From Nostoc sp. TCL240-02 (lineage in GTDB: Bacteria > Cyanobacteriota > Cyanobacteriia > Cyanobacteriales > Nostocaceae), in assembly GCF_013343235.1 (NCBI RefSeq), contig NZ_CP040094.1, forward strand, positions 2,170,501-2,234,500: a DNA stretch of 64,000 nucleotides, read 5' to 3'. A program made the translations under genes and the position numbers. Shown here piece by piece: positions 9,153 through 18,105 of the stretch. Each line of letters begins with the position of its first letter. Position 1 is the first letter of the stretch. The notes below the pieces were generated by a model. It was not told the DNA's origin. It ran no database searches and saw only the letters and a program-made list of their open reading frames with translations.

Positions 9153-10134
9153 GGTTTTTACTCACAAATTAACACTTACGATAGTGTTCCCGTTAATAAT
9201 TAGGAACAAACATTACAGAAATTAGACTTGTGGCTAGTATTTTGTAGTTTGCTATACGGAACTATTTTTATTTTGACGCTAGATATCCTAAAATTATCTC
9301 AAGAAATGTTAAGAAAGTCAACAAATCCTGACATTTAGCAAAAATCTGCTTTACAAAAAAAATTCCGAGTAGTTAACTTAACCTGCTATGGCGGTTGTAT
9401 GGTTTTTCTGCAACAAGTCTGAAAATCTTGCCATTACTGTATTTAGGCAAGATTTGCTGGGTGGTAAGAATTCATATTGCAATCGCTTACATATCAAATA
9501 ATCACCTTAAAGCCGGATCTAGAACTGCTGGTATTTACTAAGGGTAAACAACACAAGAATATTTGTCAGATACTACGGTATAAACTGTTGCAAAACATAA
9601 CGGCTAAAGTACACTACGAAGGCTTTACCCCTATCATCTGTTAACAATTTCTTAAGTAAAATTGCAATTTCTTAGTTATTTTCAGCACTAATATTACACA
9701 GTTTTCTTTTGCTCAACATCTGTAGAAGGGTGGAGTAAAGGCAGGAGGAGCAAATCAGTTGGGGATTCAACCCCTAAGATTTGAAGCCACCGTTGCGTTA
9801 GCTTCTCGCAGGGTACAGGCAAAACCATAATTTTCAGTTAGCGGCAATTCATGTAGACGCATACTCCTAGGTCGAAGCAAGCTACGCGGAGCATCTCTAG
9901 AGATGCTCTAACAGAGTACCCGCAGAGAATTGCCCCTACCGCGTGTAGTTTTGCGTAAGTCCTAGTAGAGTAAAGACGAAAGCCAAGGCAAACATAAAGC
10001 GTATAGATGCAACTACCGATCGCGGAACTAGATTATGGTTACATTAAAACAGACGCGATCTAGTCACGTCTGTAAACTCTTTGGCGGATTTGCTGAGATC
10101 AATTGTTCTGAAATTACATTGTTATTTAAGTTAC
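9153..10134. other. Nearly 1 kb of non-coding DNA with repeats
   Basis: No gene is supported. A perfect 10-base stem AAATCTTGCC (9423-9432) / GGCAAGATTT (9446-9455) with a 13-base loop is present. From about 9790 the DNA is made of dispersed-repeat sequence (see 9843-9934). The promoter of the DUF4327 gene lies at the left side and rbfA ends at the right side. Such long gaps are usual in Nostoc-type genomes. Confidence 0.4.
9843..9934. repeat. Dispersed repeat with 20-bp perfect palindrome
   Basis: The outer inverted repeat is GGCAATTC (9843-9850) with GAATTGCC (9927-9934). Inside it, 9889-9908 is a perfect 20-base palindrome centred on CTAG. A 24-base part (9874-9897, beginning GAAGCAAGCTA) recurs at 16635-16658 with 20 of 24 identities, which shows it is a dispersed family. 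No open frame is present, so it is a small non-autonomous repeat rather than an insertion sequence. Confidence 0.6.
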
Positions 10135-10554
10135 TTATTCACTAAATGATTCATCATCTTCATCTGTGCTGTCTTCTACTGCTAACAGATTTTCTGGCGG
10201 ACGATCGTGATTGAGTTGGCTTAGTAGTGCCAGTACCTTGTTACCGCGTTCTATGGAACGATCTTCGAGAAAGATGACTTCTGGTGTACGACGTAGCCGT
10301 ACCCGCGCCCCAAGTTCACTGCGGACATAACCCGTGGCTGACTTTAAGCCTGCCATTGTTTCTACCTTAGCTTCATCTGTACCATAGATACTGACGTAGA
10401 TTTTGGCGTGTTGGAGATCGCCAGAAACATCAACATCAGTCACACTTACCATTCCTGTACCCACACGGTCATCCTTAATGCCGTTGAGCAGCATTTGGCT
10501 AACTTCCCGTTTGATCAATTCTGCAACGCGGGAAACCCGGCGATTTGTAGCCAT
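10135..10554 (-). CDS. rbfA: 30S ribosome-binding factor A
   Basis: RbfA binds the immature 30S subunit and is needed for 16S rRNA 5'-end maturation and cold adaptation. The 139-residue protein has the KH-like fold features: [18 protein letters not shown] at the start, the strand with [19 protein letters not shown], and the [13 protein letters not shown] segment. The C-terminal acidic tail ([12 protein letters not shown]) is typical of cyanobacterial versions. A full AGGAGG ribosome binding site lies ten bases before the ATG, which fixes the start. The DUF751 gene lies 123 bases upstream on the same strand, a pairing I recall from other cyanobacteria. Confidence 0.95.
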   Translation of the reverse strand: MATNRRVSRVAELIKREVSQMLLNGIKDDRVGTGMVSVTDVDVSGDLQHAKIYVSIYGTDEAKVETMAGLKSATGYVRSELGARVRLRRTPEVIFLEDRSIERGNKVLALLSQLNHDRPPENLLAVEDSTDEDDESFSE

Positions 10555-10677
10555 AAAAATTTCGCCTCCTGACAGAGGTTGTACGACAAAAATAGATGCA
10601 ATTTGGGTAGACAGTACTTAGCGAAAGCAACGCCAAGAGCAACCGTCTGTAGGGCATAGCCCCGATATAGCGCTAGT

Positions 10678-10884
10678 CTAGATTGCACTCAAGCCCAGCA
10701 TTGCCCGTAGGGTGAAAGTAAGGAAGACTAGGCTGCTCACAAATAAACCTAAGAGGGCGACTAAGGTAACAGGGCGCTTCAACAGTGGCACTAATGGCGC
10801 AAAGGTGTTCAAAAACAAGCCTAATACGATACTAATTAAGTACCGGGGGTAGCGAAAGACGTTATCCCAAAATCCGTCAAACAT
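10678..10884 (-). CDS. DUF751 (Ycf33-like) small membrane protein
   Basis: This 68-residue protein has two predicted membrane helices (about residues 14-34 and 42-65) and the opening MFDGFWDNVFRYPRYLIS typical of the cyanobacterial/plastid DUF751 family. The role is unknown; a thylakoid or plasma membrane location is likely. It precedes rbfA on the same strand, possibly as one transcript. The Dam methylase gene diverges upstream, 165 bases away. Confidence 0.85.
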   Translation of the reverse strand: MFDGFWDNVFRYPRYLISIVLGLFLNTFAPLVPLLKRPVTLVALLGLFVSSLVFLTFTLRAMLGLSAI

Positions 10885-11049
10885 CTGAATCTAAACTGCC
10901 TTGTTATATACTTACGTTTGTTTTGATATGCTTTATCAACTCAATTGTAATCTATGCAGCCGGAAAATTAGCCAGCTAATATAAAATATGCTTCGTCGGT
11001 TATATTGGCTTTATTTAGTCAAGATTATTTTCAGTTAAATTGCAAGTAA

Positions 11050-11877
11050 ATGGTAATTCAAATCCCAAAGGAAACTAGCCCGCGTCCATTTTTGAAGTGG
11101 GCAGGGGGTAAAAGTAGGTTGATACAGCAATATATTCCTTATTTTCCTAAAAGTTATAAAAATTACTATGAGCCATTCTTAGGTGGTGGTGCTATTTTTT
11201 TCTATCTTCAACCAAAAACAGCAACTTTAACTGATATTAACGCCGAATTAATTAACACTTATTGTTGTGTTAGAGATCGTGTTGAAGAATTAATTTCTCT
11301 ATTAAAAGAGCATAAAATTCGACATAATAAAGATTATTATTATAGTGTCAGAAACGACTCTGGCGGCACTGATATAGAAAAAGCGGCTCGTCTAATTTAT
11401 CTTAACAAGACTTGTTTTAATGGTCTTTATCGAGTCAACTCACAGGGCAAATTCAATGTACCTTTAGGCAGATATGAAAATCCTAATATTTGCCCTGATG
11501 TTTTACTTAGGACAGCCTCAGAAGCACTTTCTACATCTAAAATTAAACACACAAATTTTATTGATGTACTAAATCATGCTACAAACAGTGATGATTTTAT
11601 TTATTTTGACCCACCATATTATCCTGTAAGTGAAACTAGCTATTTTACAGCTTACAGTAGCTATCGCTTTGCGGAAGAGCAGCAAGTTGAACTCAAGGAT
11701 GTATTTGAAAAATTAGCGGAACGTGGAGTTAAAGTAATGCTATCTAATTCCGATTGTGAATTTATTCGCAACCTTTATAATAGTTTCAATATCCACACTA
11801 TATCAGCATCCAGGGCAATTAATTCTAACGCAAAAAAACGCGGAAAAATTACAGAATTACTAGTAACTTCGTATTAA
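11050..11877 (+). CDS. Dam-family DNA adenine-N6 methyltransferase
   Basis: This 275-residue N6-adenine methyltransferase is of the D12/alpha class (Dam, DpnM). Motif X is FLKWAGGKSRL (residues 14-24), motif I is PFLGGGAIFF (about 44), the LNKTCFNGLYRVN segment lies at about 119, and the catalytic DPPY is at residues 187-190. By family, GATC methylation is the likely specificity. Its stop codon overlaps the stop of a convergent nuclease-like gene, so it may belong to a restriction-modification pair and not be a solitary Dam. The intergenic space on the left carries the divergent DUF751 promoter. AT-rich codons set it slightly apart from rbfA. Confidence 0.93.
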   Translation: MVIQIPKETSPRPFLKWAGGKSRLIQQYIPYFPKSYKNYYEPFLGGGAIFFYLQPKTATLTDINAELINTYCCVRDRVEELISLLKEHKIRHNKDYYYSVRNDSGGTDIEKAARLIYLNKTCFNGLYRVNSQGKFNVPLGRYENPNICPDVLLRTASEALSTSKIKHTNFIDVLNHATNSDDFIYFDPPYYPVSETSYFTAYSSYRFAEEQQVELKDVFEKLAERGVKVMLSNSDCEFIRNLYNSFNIHTISASRAINSNAKKRGKITELLVTSY

Positions 11878-12356
11878 AGATTATTGTTAGACCAGGCAAT
11901 AAATGAACTTAAATTATGAACAGAGAGAAGATTTTGATTGAAACTAACTTGTTTACCTAACCATGATACAGCTTGCGGTTTCATACCTCCACCGTCAATT
12001 AATACAACTGCTTGTGCAGGATAGCAATTTTGAATATTCAAGTTAAGGTAAGGGAGTTTTTCATCGACTGAACCGCTAGTTTGCTGCCATTTACACTCAA
12101 TAATTAGCCCGGAAGAAACGGATGCGGCACCAATAATGTAAAAGTCTACGTATATATAGCTCCCATAAATTCCTGCTCCGATATAAACCTGCCTTGCATA
12201 TCGTTTTGGTATATGATTTGAGCTTAAAAGACATCCAAGGCGCTGTTTCTTTGGTAAATCAAAGCCCACTTGGACATATCCATGACCCAGTAAAGTCCCT
12301 TCTACAGCTTTTTCCAAAACATTGCCAGAAGTAACTGCTCTTGCACCTTGAGTCAT
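11874..12356 (-). CDS. PD-(D/E)XK nuclease-like protein, probable restriction enzyme
   Basis: The protein has 160 residues from the ATG at 12354-12356; a TTG at 12377 would add seven. I prefer the ATG because AGGA lies six bases upstream. It has the nuclease core pattern: an Asp in YVDFYI, then about 16 residues later IECKWQ, the (D/E)XK element, followed by a helix (KLPYLNLNIQ) and a strand (AVVLIDGGG). The size suits a small type II endonuclease. It is convergent with the Dam-type methylase and the two stop codons share the palindrome TTAA. I infer a methylase-nuclease pair; the cleavage site would match the methylase target if so. Confidence 0.72.
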   Translation of the reverse strand: MTQGARAVTSGNVLEKAVEGTLLGHGYVQVGFDLPKKQRLGCLLSSNHIPKRYARQVYIGAGIYGSYIYVDFYIIGAASVSSGLIIECKWQQTSGSVDEKLPYLNLNIQNCYPAQAVVLIDGGGMKPQAVSWLGKQVSFNQNLLSVHNLSSFIAWSNNNL

Positions 12357-12643
12357 CTTTATCCTGATTATCTTCAAAAGGTTTCCTGATTTTAGGATTC
12401 CCTGGAAGCAACAGTAAATGCTAAGTTATATAAATTTTTGATTTTGGATGCATAAGGTTAGATTTATTAGGTATGAAGTAGGAAAAGCTAGTATATTTGT
12501 ACTCAAAAATACAAATGTATTAATAATTTGGGTAACAAACGAGTTACTAATTTAGGGGAGTATGAAAAGAATAAATTTCCTTTTCTCTTTGTCCCTTAAC
12601 CTCTCCAAATAACTGGAAAAATTTTAGTTATTTCACCTTAGCT

Positions 12644-13864
12644 TCAACCCGTTTGTGCCTCAGTATGACCGTTGCGGATAGACCATGCTAGTTCTAACAG
12701 TTGAGTCCAGCGCTTTTGTAACTGTTTGGGGGTGCATTTGATGGTTTTAGCGATCGCTTGGTCGTTTTGCCTTGCAGTTTTTAATTGTAATATTTGCTGT
12801 TGCTGTTCTGTAAGTTGATTCACAAAGATTTCCCACTGCTGGGAAGATAAACCCAACTTTTGCTCTAAACCCGCACCTAACCATTGATGTACCAATTGCC
12901 AGTGGTGTTGCTTGGCAAACTTTTCTACATGGTATTTAAAGCGTTGTTGGAGATAATCGCGCTGACGGCTGGTTAAACCGAGAATTTGGTCAATTTCTGG
13001 GGCTGAAAGGTCTTGAAGCTTCAAGCTGAGGTAGTTCATACAGTCAGATTGACCTTGAGACTCCAGATATTTCATCAATTCAGTGATGACGCGATCGCGT
13101 TCTGATTCTTCTGATGGATCAAAATTAGTTTGGGCAATCATCTGCGATCGCAGCTGTTGCACCGCCGAGTTACGCTGGTAAGATTCTGCTTCTTCACCCT
13201 TAGCAGACTCTACCGCCATTTCAATATCCACGGTAGTCTCTTGTGGCTGACGACGAGCAAAACCTTGGGCCCGCAGGATAATCAATTGCTGATTTGCACC
13301 ACCAGGTAAATTAATGCGGCGTTTGGCGTACTGTTCTGTAAACGCCATATATTCAGCTAATTGCAGCTGAGTACGCGGTGTATGATCGTGAGGTAGTTCG
13401 TTTTCTCTGCGGAAAGCTTTGATAGCTTCGATATAAAATGCTTGTAAAAAATCTTCAATTAGGCTGTAACGAGCATCAAAACCCAACTCAGAGCCAGATA
13501 TAGTTACATGACGGTAAACCATAGCACCTAAATTACTATGTAATTCCACCCGCCCTTGTTTGGAACCTAGTTGGTAGTAACGTAAGCACTTTTGCATCCG
13601 ATGCCTTCCCAACGTAATCTGCCAGGATTTGATTTGGCCAGATGTTTGGATGCGTGAGCTTTTATCGCAAATGCGTTCTACTTCTACGGCTATGCGGTTT
13701 GCTAAAGCTTCTACGCACCTGGGTGCTGCTTTCACTTGTGCTTGCATTTCTTGACACAGCAATTCAATCAAGGTTTCGCTGCTGCTGTCTGAAAATTCTT
13801 CGGTCGAAAGGTGGTTTTCAAAAATGGGTGTAGAGTTTGGTAGATTGATGACGTTAGCTTTCAT
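12644..13864 (-). CDS. HetZ-related regulatory protein
   Basis: This is a soluble protein of 406 residues from the ATG at 13862-13864, which is preceded by GGAAAAG; a TTG at 13915 would extend it by 17. The N-terminal half (RIAVEVERICDKS, GRHRMQKCLRYYQLGSKQGRVELHSNLGAMVYRHV, FLQAFYIEAIKAFRRENE) reads like the HetZ family of heterocyst-differentiation regulators. The C-terminal third has sigma-70-region-4-like helices (TEQQQQILQLKTARQNDQAIAKT followed by PKQLQKRWTQLLELAWSI), suggesting DNA binding. I recall the family from sequence pattern only; a divergent sigma-like regulator is the alternative. No patU-like gene is adjacent. Confidence 0.6.
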   Translation of the reverse strand: MKANVINLPNSTPIFENHLSTEEFSDSSSETLIELLCQEMQAQVKAAPRCVEALANRIAVEVERICDKSSRIQTSGQIKSWQITLGRHRMQKCLRYYQLGSKQGRVELHSNLGAMVYRHVTISGSELGFDARYSLIEDFLQAFYIEAIKAFRRENELPHDHTPRTQLQLAEYMAFTEQYAKRRINLPGGANQQLIILRAQGFARRQPQETTVDIEMAVESAKGEEAESYQRNSAVQQLRSQMIAQTNFDPSEESERDRVITELMKYLESQGQSDCMNYLSLKLQDLSAPEIDQILGLTSRQRDYLQQRFKYHVEKFAKQHHWQLVHQWLGAGLEQKLGLSSQQWEIFVNQLTEQQQQILQLKTARQNDQAIAKTIKCTPKQLQKRWTQLLELAWSIRNGHTEAQTG

Positions 13865-14260
13865 GACTTTTCCAGGGAGTAGTATTGCACCGTAATTACA
13901 ACGCAGACACAGCAATCAAGGCCGGCCAAGGCTTGTGAATCTTTGGGCATTTATCAATTAAGACTTGCCCCATATAATGCTCACATCTAAAGCTCATATA
14001 TAAAACTGTAGGAAATACGAGAGAGTTACAGTTATGCCAATGTGTCGGTTCTTTCACAAGCCACCACATTGACGCGAGTACTCATGTACCCATCATTTTC
14101 TCAAAGTTGTCAAATCCCTTGCTGTACTGACTGTTACCACCATCCTGTTATTGCATCTGTGCCCGTCATAGACATCACGTTTAAATATGACAATTTAAAA
14201 ACTGGAGTTGCTTTTATCACAATTTCCGAAACGAAGAGGTGTGCCTGTGAAGTCTCATTC
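13865..14260. other. Gap between two minus-strand genes
   Basis: It holds the upstream region of the HetZ-related gene and the end of the Sua5-like gene. An imperfect stem AACTGTA (14004-14010) / TACAGTT (14027-14033) is present. A plus-strand frame at 14042-14293 has no coding character and overlaps the real gene. I saw no confident NtcA or LexA box. Confidence 0.3.
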
Positions 14261-14920
14261 TTATACCCATGCTGCTGCTGCTTCCCAACCTAAACCCCTC
14301 CGTATAATTGCTGCTTCGTCTCCGGTCATATCTAAGATGGTAGAGACTTCATAAGTAGGCTCTTCGCCAGTGTCCACAATTATGTCTACCAACTTGTCCA
14401 AACGGTCAAATAGCTCTACCCGTGACTGAACAGTTTCTGGATCTATCCGAATCATGCCGTTATCTGCTTCATCTGGTGGCAGATGTGCTGAAGTTGAAAT
14501 AATCGGATTGCCCAAAGCTGCCAGCAACTCCAAACACACAGTATGGTTTGGTACTCTAATTCCAGTACTTTTCCGCTTGGGGCTTTGCACCAATCGCGGT
14601 ACTAATTTAGTTGCTGGGAGCAAAAACGTGTATGGCCCTGGAATCAGGCGTTTCATAATCCGATAGGCTGTGTCACTTACGAAGGCATAAGTTGCCACAT
14701 TTGAAAGCGAGGGACATAAAAATGTCAGTGGTTTATCATTTGCTAGCTGTTTAATTTGCCGCACTCGTTCTACCGCCGACTTAGCATTCAAATCACAACC
14801 GATCGCATAAACTGTATCAGTAGGGTAAAGCATGACTGCGCCACTAGAAAGCGCCGACTTTATTTCCTCTATTCGGCGAACTTGAGGATTATCCGGATGA
14901 ACTGAGAAAATTTTTGCCAT
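14261..14920 (-). CDS. L-threonylcarbamoyladenylate synthase (Sua5/YciO/YrdC family)
   Basis: By family, this enzyme makes threonylcarbamoyl-AMP from threonine, bicarbonate and ATP, the precursor of t6A37 in tRNA. The 219 residues contain the YrdC core: SGAVMLYPTDTVYAIGCDL, the RVRQIKQLANDKPLTFLC segment with the KxR-type binding residues, PGPYTFLLPA, GIRVPNH and NPIISTSAHLP. The start at 14920 (MAKIFSV) is chosen because the upstream 39-codon extension is translated from a G-rich tandem repeat and is almost only proline, leucine and serine. The C-terminus lacks the extra Sua5 domain, as in YciO/YrdC types, so a YciO-like role is possible. Confidence 0.88.
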   Translation of the reverse strand: MAKIFSVHPDNPQVRRIEEIKSALSSGAVMLYPTDTVYAIGCDLNAKSAVERVRQIKQLANDKPLTFLCPSLSNVATYAFVSDTAYRIMKRLIPGPYTFLLPATKLVPRLVQSPKRKSTGIRVPNHTVCLELLAALGNPIISTSAHLPPDEADNGMIRIDPETVQSRVELFDRLDKLVDIIVDTGEEPTYEVSTILDMTGDEAAIIRRGLGWEAAAAWV

Positions 14921-15080
14921 AACAGGGGGATTGGGGATTGGGGATTGGGGAGTGGGGAATGGGGGCAGGGGGCAGGGAGCAGGGAGCAGGGGAGGCAGGG
15001 GAGGCAGGGGAAGTAGAGGAGAATAACCAATGCCCAATGCCCAATGACTAATTACTAATTACTAATTACTAATGACTAAT
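14921..15080. repeat. Low-complexity intergenic repeat (STRR type)
   Basis: On the plus strand the DNA consists of GGGGATT-, GGCAGGG- and GGGAGCA-like units, then TGCCCAA units and several ACTAATT heptamers before the larC start. It separates the divergent Sua5-like and larC genes. Heptamer tandem repeats of this sort are the STRR class described from heterocystous cyanobacteria. It adds a spurious proline-rich extension to the reading frame of the minus-strand gene. Confidence 0.7.
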
Positions 15081-15085
15081 TTATT

Positions 15086-16372
15086 ATGAATAAAATTGCT
15101 TATCTTCAATGTCCGACAGGAATTTCTGGTGATATGTGCCTGGGTGCTTTGGTAAGTTTGGGTGTTCCTGTGGAGTATTTAATTGAAAAGCTCAATAGGT
15201 TGGGAATTGAACAGGAATATCAGTTAAGAGCAGAACTTGTCCAACGGAATGGACAACAGGCAACTAAAGTTCATGTGGATTTAGTACACGATCGCCATCA
15301 CCACCACGACCACGACCACGAACACAATCACCATCACACACGCCACTTGCCAGAAATAGAGCAGATGATTCTCAAAGCGGGGTTGCCATCACGGGCAGAA
15401 GCTTGGAGTTTAGCGGTATTTCGACAGCTAGCAGTCGCAGAAGGGGCAGTGCATGGCATTTCCCCTGAAAAAGTTCATTTTCATGAAGTGGGTGCTATAG
15501 ATGCGATCGTAGATATTGTGGGTACTTGCCTGGGGTTAGATTGGTTGGGGATTGAGAGTAATGACGAAGGATGGCCCCTGCTTTACTGCTCGGCGTTTCC
15601 CACTGGTGGCGGTACTGTTCGGGCTGCACATGGTCAAATGGCAGTACCAGTACCAGCAGTATTAAAACTTTGGGAAATGCGGGGTTGTCCAGTTTATAGC
15701 AATGGCATTGATAAAGAACTGGTAACGCCAACAGGAGCCGCGATCGCTACTACTTTGGTAAGAGATTTTGGTTCACCACCCGCGATCGCTATCAAGCAGG
15801 TAGGATTGGGAGCAGGAACCATAAATTTACCAATTCCCAATATTTTACGCCTCTGGCTGGGCGAAAGCGCAAGTTTGCAGTCAAATTTCAGCAATTGTGA
15901 AGATACTAGCTCAAATTTAGAAACTATCTCGGTACTAGAAACCCAAATTGATGACTTAAATCCGCAAGCGATCGGCTATGTTTTTGAGGCTTTGTTTGCT
16001 GCTGGTGCAGTGGATGTTTTTACCCAAGCGATTGGTATGAAAAAGTCCCGTCCAGGAATTTTGCTGACTGTGATTTGTCATCCAGACAATTTACTCAGTT
16101 GTGAAGCGGTTATATTCCGTGAAACTACAACTTTGGGTATTCGGCGAACAACTCAGCAACGCGCCATTCTACAGAGGGAAATTCAACAAGTGGAAATTGA
16201 ATATGGCAAAGTGCGGGTCAAAGTAGCATGGAAGGGACAATCATCAGAGAAAGTTATTGCTAATGTGCAGCCAGAATATGAAGATTGTGCAGAATTAGCT
16301 AGAAAACATAATATTCCCTGGCGCGAAATTCAACGGTTGGCGCTACAAAATTGGTATTCGGTCAATAACTAA
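15086..16372 (+). CDS. larC: Nickel pincer cofactor biosynthesis protein LarC
   Basis: LarC is a CTP-dependent nickel insertase that metallates the pyridinium pincer cofactor of lactate racemase and related enzymes. The 428-residue length and the sequence agree with the family: CPTGISGDMCLGALVSLG at the N-terminus, HFHEVGAIDAIVDIVG near residue 130, ELVTPTGAAIA near 212 and the C-terminal domain with ETQIDDLNPQ and MKKSRPG. A histidine/aspartate-rich insert at about residues 68-87 fits nickel binding. No larA, larB or larE is in the window, so the client enzyme is unknown. Confidence 0.92.
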   Translation: MNKIAYLQCPTGISGDMCLGALVSLGVPVEYLIEKLNRLGIEQEYQLRAELVQRNGQQATKVHVDLVHDRHHHHDHDHEHNHHHTRHLPEIEQMILKAGLPSRAEAWSLAVFRQLAVAEGAVHGISPEKVHFHEVGAIDAIVDIVGTCLGLDWLGIESNDEGWPLLYCSAFPTGGGTVRAAHGQMAVPVPAVLKLWEMRGCPVYSNGIDKELVTPTGAAIATTLVRDFGSPPAIAIKQVGLGAGTINLPIPNILRLWLGESASLQSNFSNCEDTSSNLETISVLETQIDDLNPQAIGYVFEALFAAGAVDVFTQAIGMKKSRPGILLTVICHPDNLLSCEAVIFRETTTLGIRRTTQQRAILQREIQQVEIEYGKVRVKVAWKGQSSEKVIANVQPEYEDCAELARKHNIPWREIQRLALQNWYSVNN

Positions 16373-16678
16373 ATCTCCTCGTTCCTATACTGCGTAAATT
16401 GATGACAACTTAGGGACTTGCAATTAAAAAATATCCCATCCCTGCGGGATGCTCCTCGTTCGCGTAAGCGTCCCGCAGGGTAGGACGCAAAGAGAAGAAA
16501 GATATGTTTAACCCAAGCGTATTGCCTTAAAGCGATCGCTAAAATGTCAAGTGGGGTGTGGAGATAAGTCCAAAGTCTCTTGTGGTTGAGATTTGGGTTG
16601 ATATTTAACAAGTCCCAAATCTCGATTTTTGGGAGAAGCAAGCTAGCAAGAGCATCTCATAGAGAGCGTCATTACGAA
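16373..16678. repeat. Convergent intergenic region with dispersed repeats
   Basis: A 10-base perfect inverted repeat, CCCTGCGGGA (16440-16449) with TCCCGCAGGG (16471-16480), encloses a GC-rich loop typical of Nostoc intergenic repeats and could fold as a terminator for both converging genes. At 16635-16658 lies the second copy of the repeat seen at 9874-9897. No gene is supported. Confidence 0.55.
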
Positions 16679-17878
16679 TTACCTCAATCCGCGCAATACC
16701 GATCCTAATGTAGCGATTCCCTCAACAATCTTCTGTGTTGGCTGAAAGCTAAAAGCTAACCTGATGGCATCATCCCCTTGTCCATTGACGTAGCAGCGAG
16801 TCCCTGGCAGAAAACTGATGCCGTGTTCATTGGCAGCCATGAGGAGTGCTTTAGCGCTGATATCTGGTGGCAATTTACACCAAACGAAAAAGCCGCCATC
16901 TGGACACAGAGCAACTACATCACTGGGAAACTCTTGAGCGATCGCTTCTAATAACAAATTGCACTTATGTTTATAGCAGGCAATTAGCTCTTGAATATGA
17001 TTGTCTAGTTTCCCTGTAGCACAATAGCGAGCGACCACATGGCTGACAAATGGCCCCACAGGCCCCTCACTTTTGAACATCGCCAGCCGCTCAATAATCG
17101 CTGGATCGCCACAAGCCCAGCCTAGCCGGATACCAGGCGCAATAATTTTCGAGAAGGTACTCACATATAATACCCACCCTTCTTGGTCGAGAGTTGCCAG
17201 GGAGGGCATAGTTTCTCCTCGAAAGCGCAAATCGCTATAAGCATCGTCTTCCACGATTAGAACGCCATACTCAGCCGCTAATGCTACCAGTTTTTGGCGG
17301 CGAAATAACGGCATAGTAGCACCTGTGGGATTATGAAAGGTGGGAATAGTATAAATAAATCGGGGTCGGATGCCCTGTTTTTTGAAATCGTTCAATGTTA
17401 CTTCTAGCGCATCTACATCCATCCCTAACTCATCCACAGGAATAGTAATTATGCGTGCGCCAGCGTGGACAAATCTGGTAACTACTCCCAAGAAGGTTGG
17501 CCCTTCCACAATTACTACATCACCAGGTTCCACAAACACATCTGGTAGCAAGCCGAGAATCTGACCAGAACCGTAGCCAATGATTAGGCGATCGCGATCG
17601 GCAGCAATTCCCTTAGCCTGCAAGCGGAGGATAATTTGCTCATACAGTTGAGCGGAAGGCGGGCCGTAATTGAGAGCGATCGGAGCCTCTTCTGCCAGCA
17701 CAACGGCACTTGCAGCAGCCAAGTCAGTGTGAGGAAAGAGAATTGGATCGGCTAGACCGTAGGCAAAGCTGACGGTGACGATTTTGCTTAACTCTGTACC
17801 GTAAGTTGGTGGTGCAAGGTTCTTTGCGCGTTCGGCGAACAAATCAGTAATTCGGTAAGCAGGGGTTGTAGAAACCAT
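16679..17878 (-). CDS. PLP-dependent aminotransferase (fold type I)
   Basis: The 399-residue protein belongs to the class I/II aminotransferases of the 2-aminoadipate/aromatic transaminase kind, without the GntR domain of MocR regulators. The PLP-binding Lys is K244 in STFSKIIAPGIRLGW. Other marks are IIGYGSGQILGLL, the YTIPTFHNPTG segment for cofactor contact, EDDAYSDLRF, and the Arg in AIRLAFSF near the C-terminus. The exact amino donor cannot be read; aromatic, branched-chain or 2-aminoadipate substrates are all possible. It stands alone and is divergent from the solute-binding protein gene, with 227 bases between them. Confidence 0.88.
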   Translation of the reverse strand: MVSTTPAYRITDLFAERAKNLAPPTYGTELSKIVTVSFAYGLADPILFPHTDLAAASAVVLAEEAPIALNYGPPSAQLYEQIILRLQAKGIAADRDRLIIGYGSGQILGLLPDVFVEPGDVVIVEGPTFLGVVTRFVHAGARIITIPVDELGMDVDALEVTLNDFKKQGIRPRFIYTIPTFHNPTGATMPLFRRQKLVALAAEYGVLIVEDDAYSDLRFRGETMPSLATLDQEGWVLYVSTFSKIIAPGIRLGWACGDPAIIERLAMFKSEGPVGPFVSHVVARYCATGKLDNHIQELIACYKHKCNLLLEAIAQEFPSDVVALCPDGGFFVWCKLPPDISAKALLMAANEHGISFLPGTRCYVNGQGDDAIRLAFSFQPTQKIVEGIATLGSVLRGLR

Positions 17879-18105
17879 AAGTAGTTAAAAATTGGAAGTC
17901 AGAGTACAGAACACACAAGAAGGTTACTGGCGAAAAGCGAGATTGGAAGCTTCCTCTGATCTCAACTTTTAACGAGAGTGGGCGTCTGAAAGTTTCATTA
18001 ATCGCCCAGCATTCATGGTGGATTGTGGCTACTGACGGATGTATTCTTTCTTATAACATCATGACAACTATCGTGAATATTGACTGATAGAACGGAATTA
18101 CTACA

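Noticed and set aside
14042..14293. 83-codon plus-strand frame between the HetZ-like and Sua5-like genes
   Set aside because: Overlaps the end of the real Sua5-like gene on the other strand and has a Cys-rich random look.
14921..15037. 39-residue proline-rich N-terminal extension of the Sua5-like protein
   Set aside because: It is translated from a G-rich tandem repeat; the YrdC domain begins right after the ATG at 14920.
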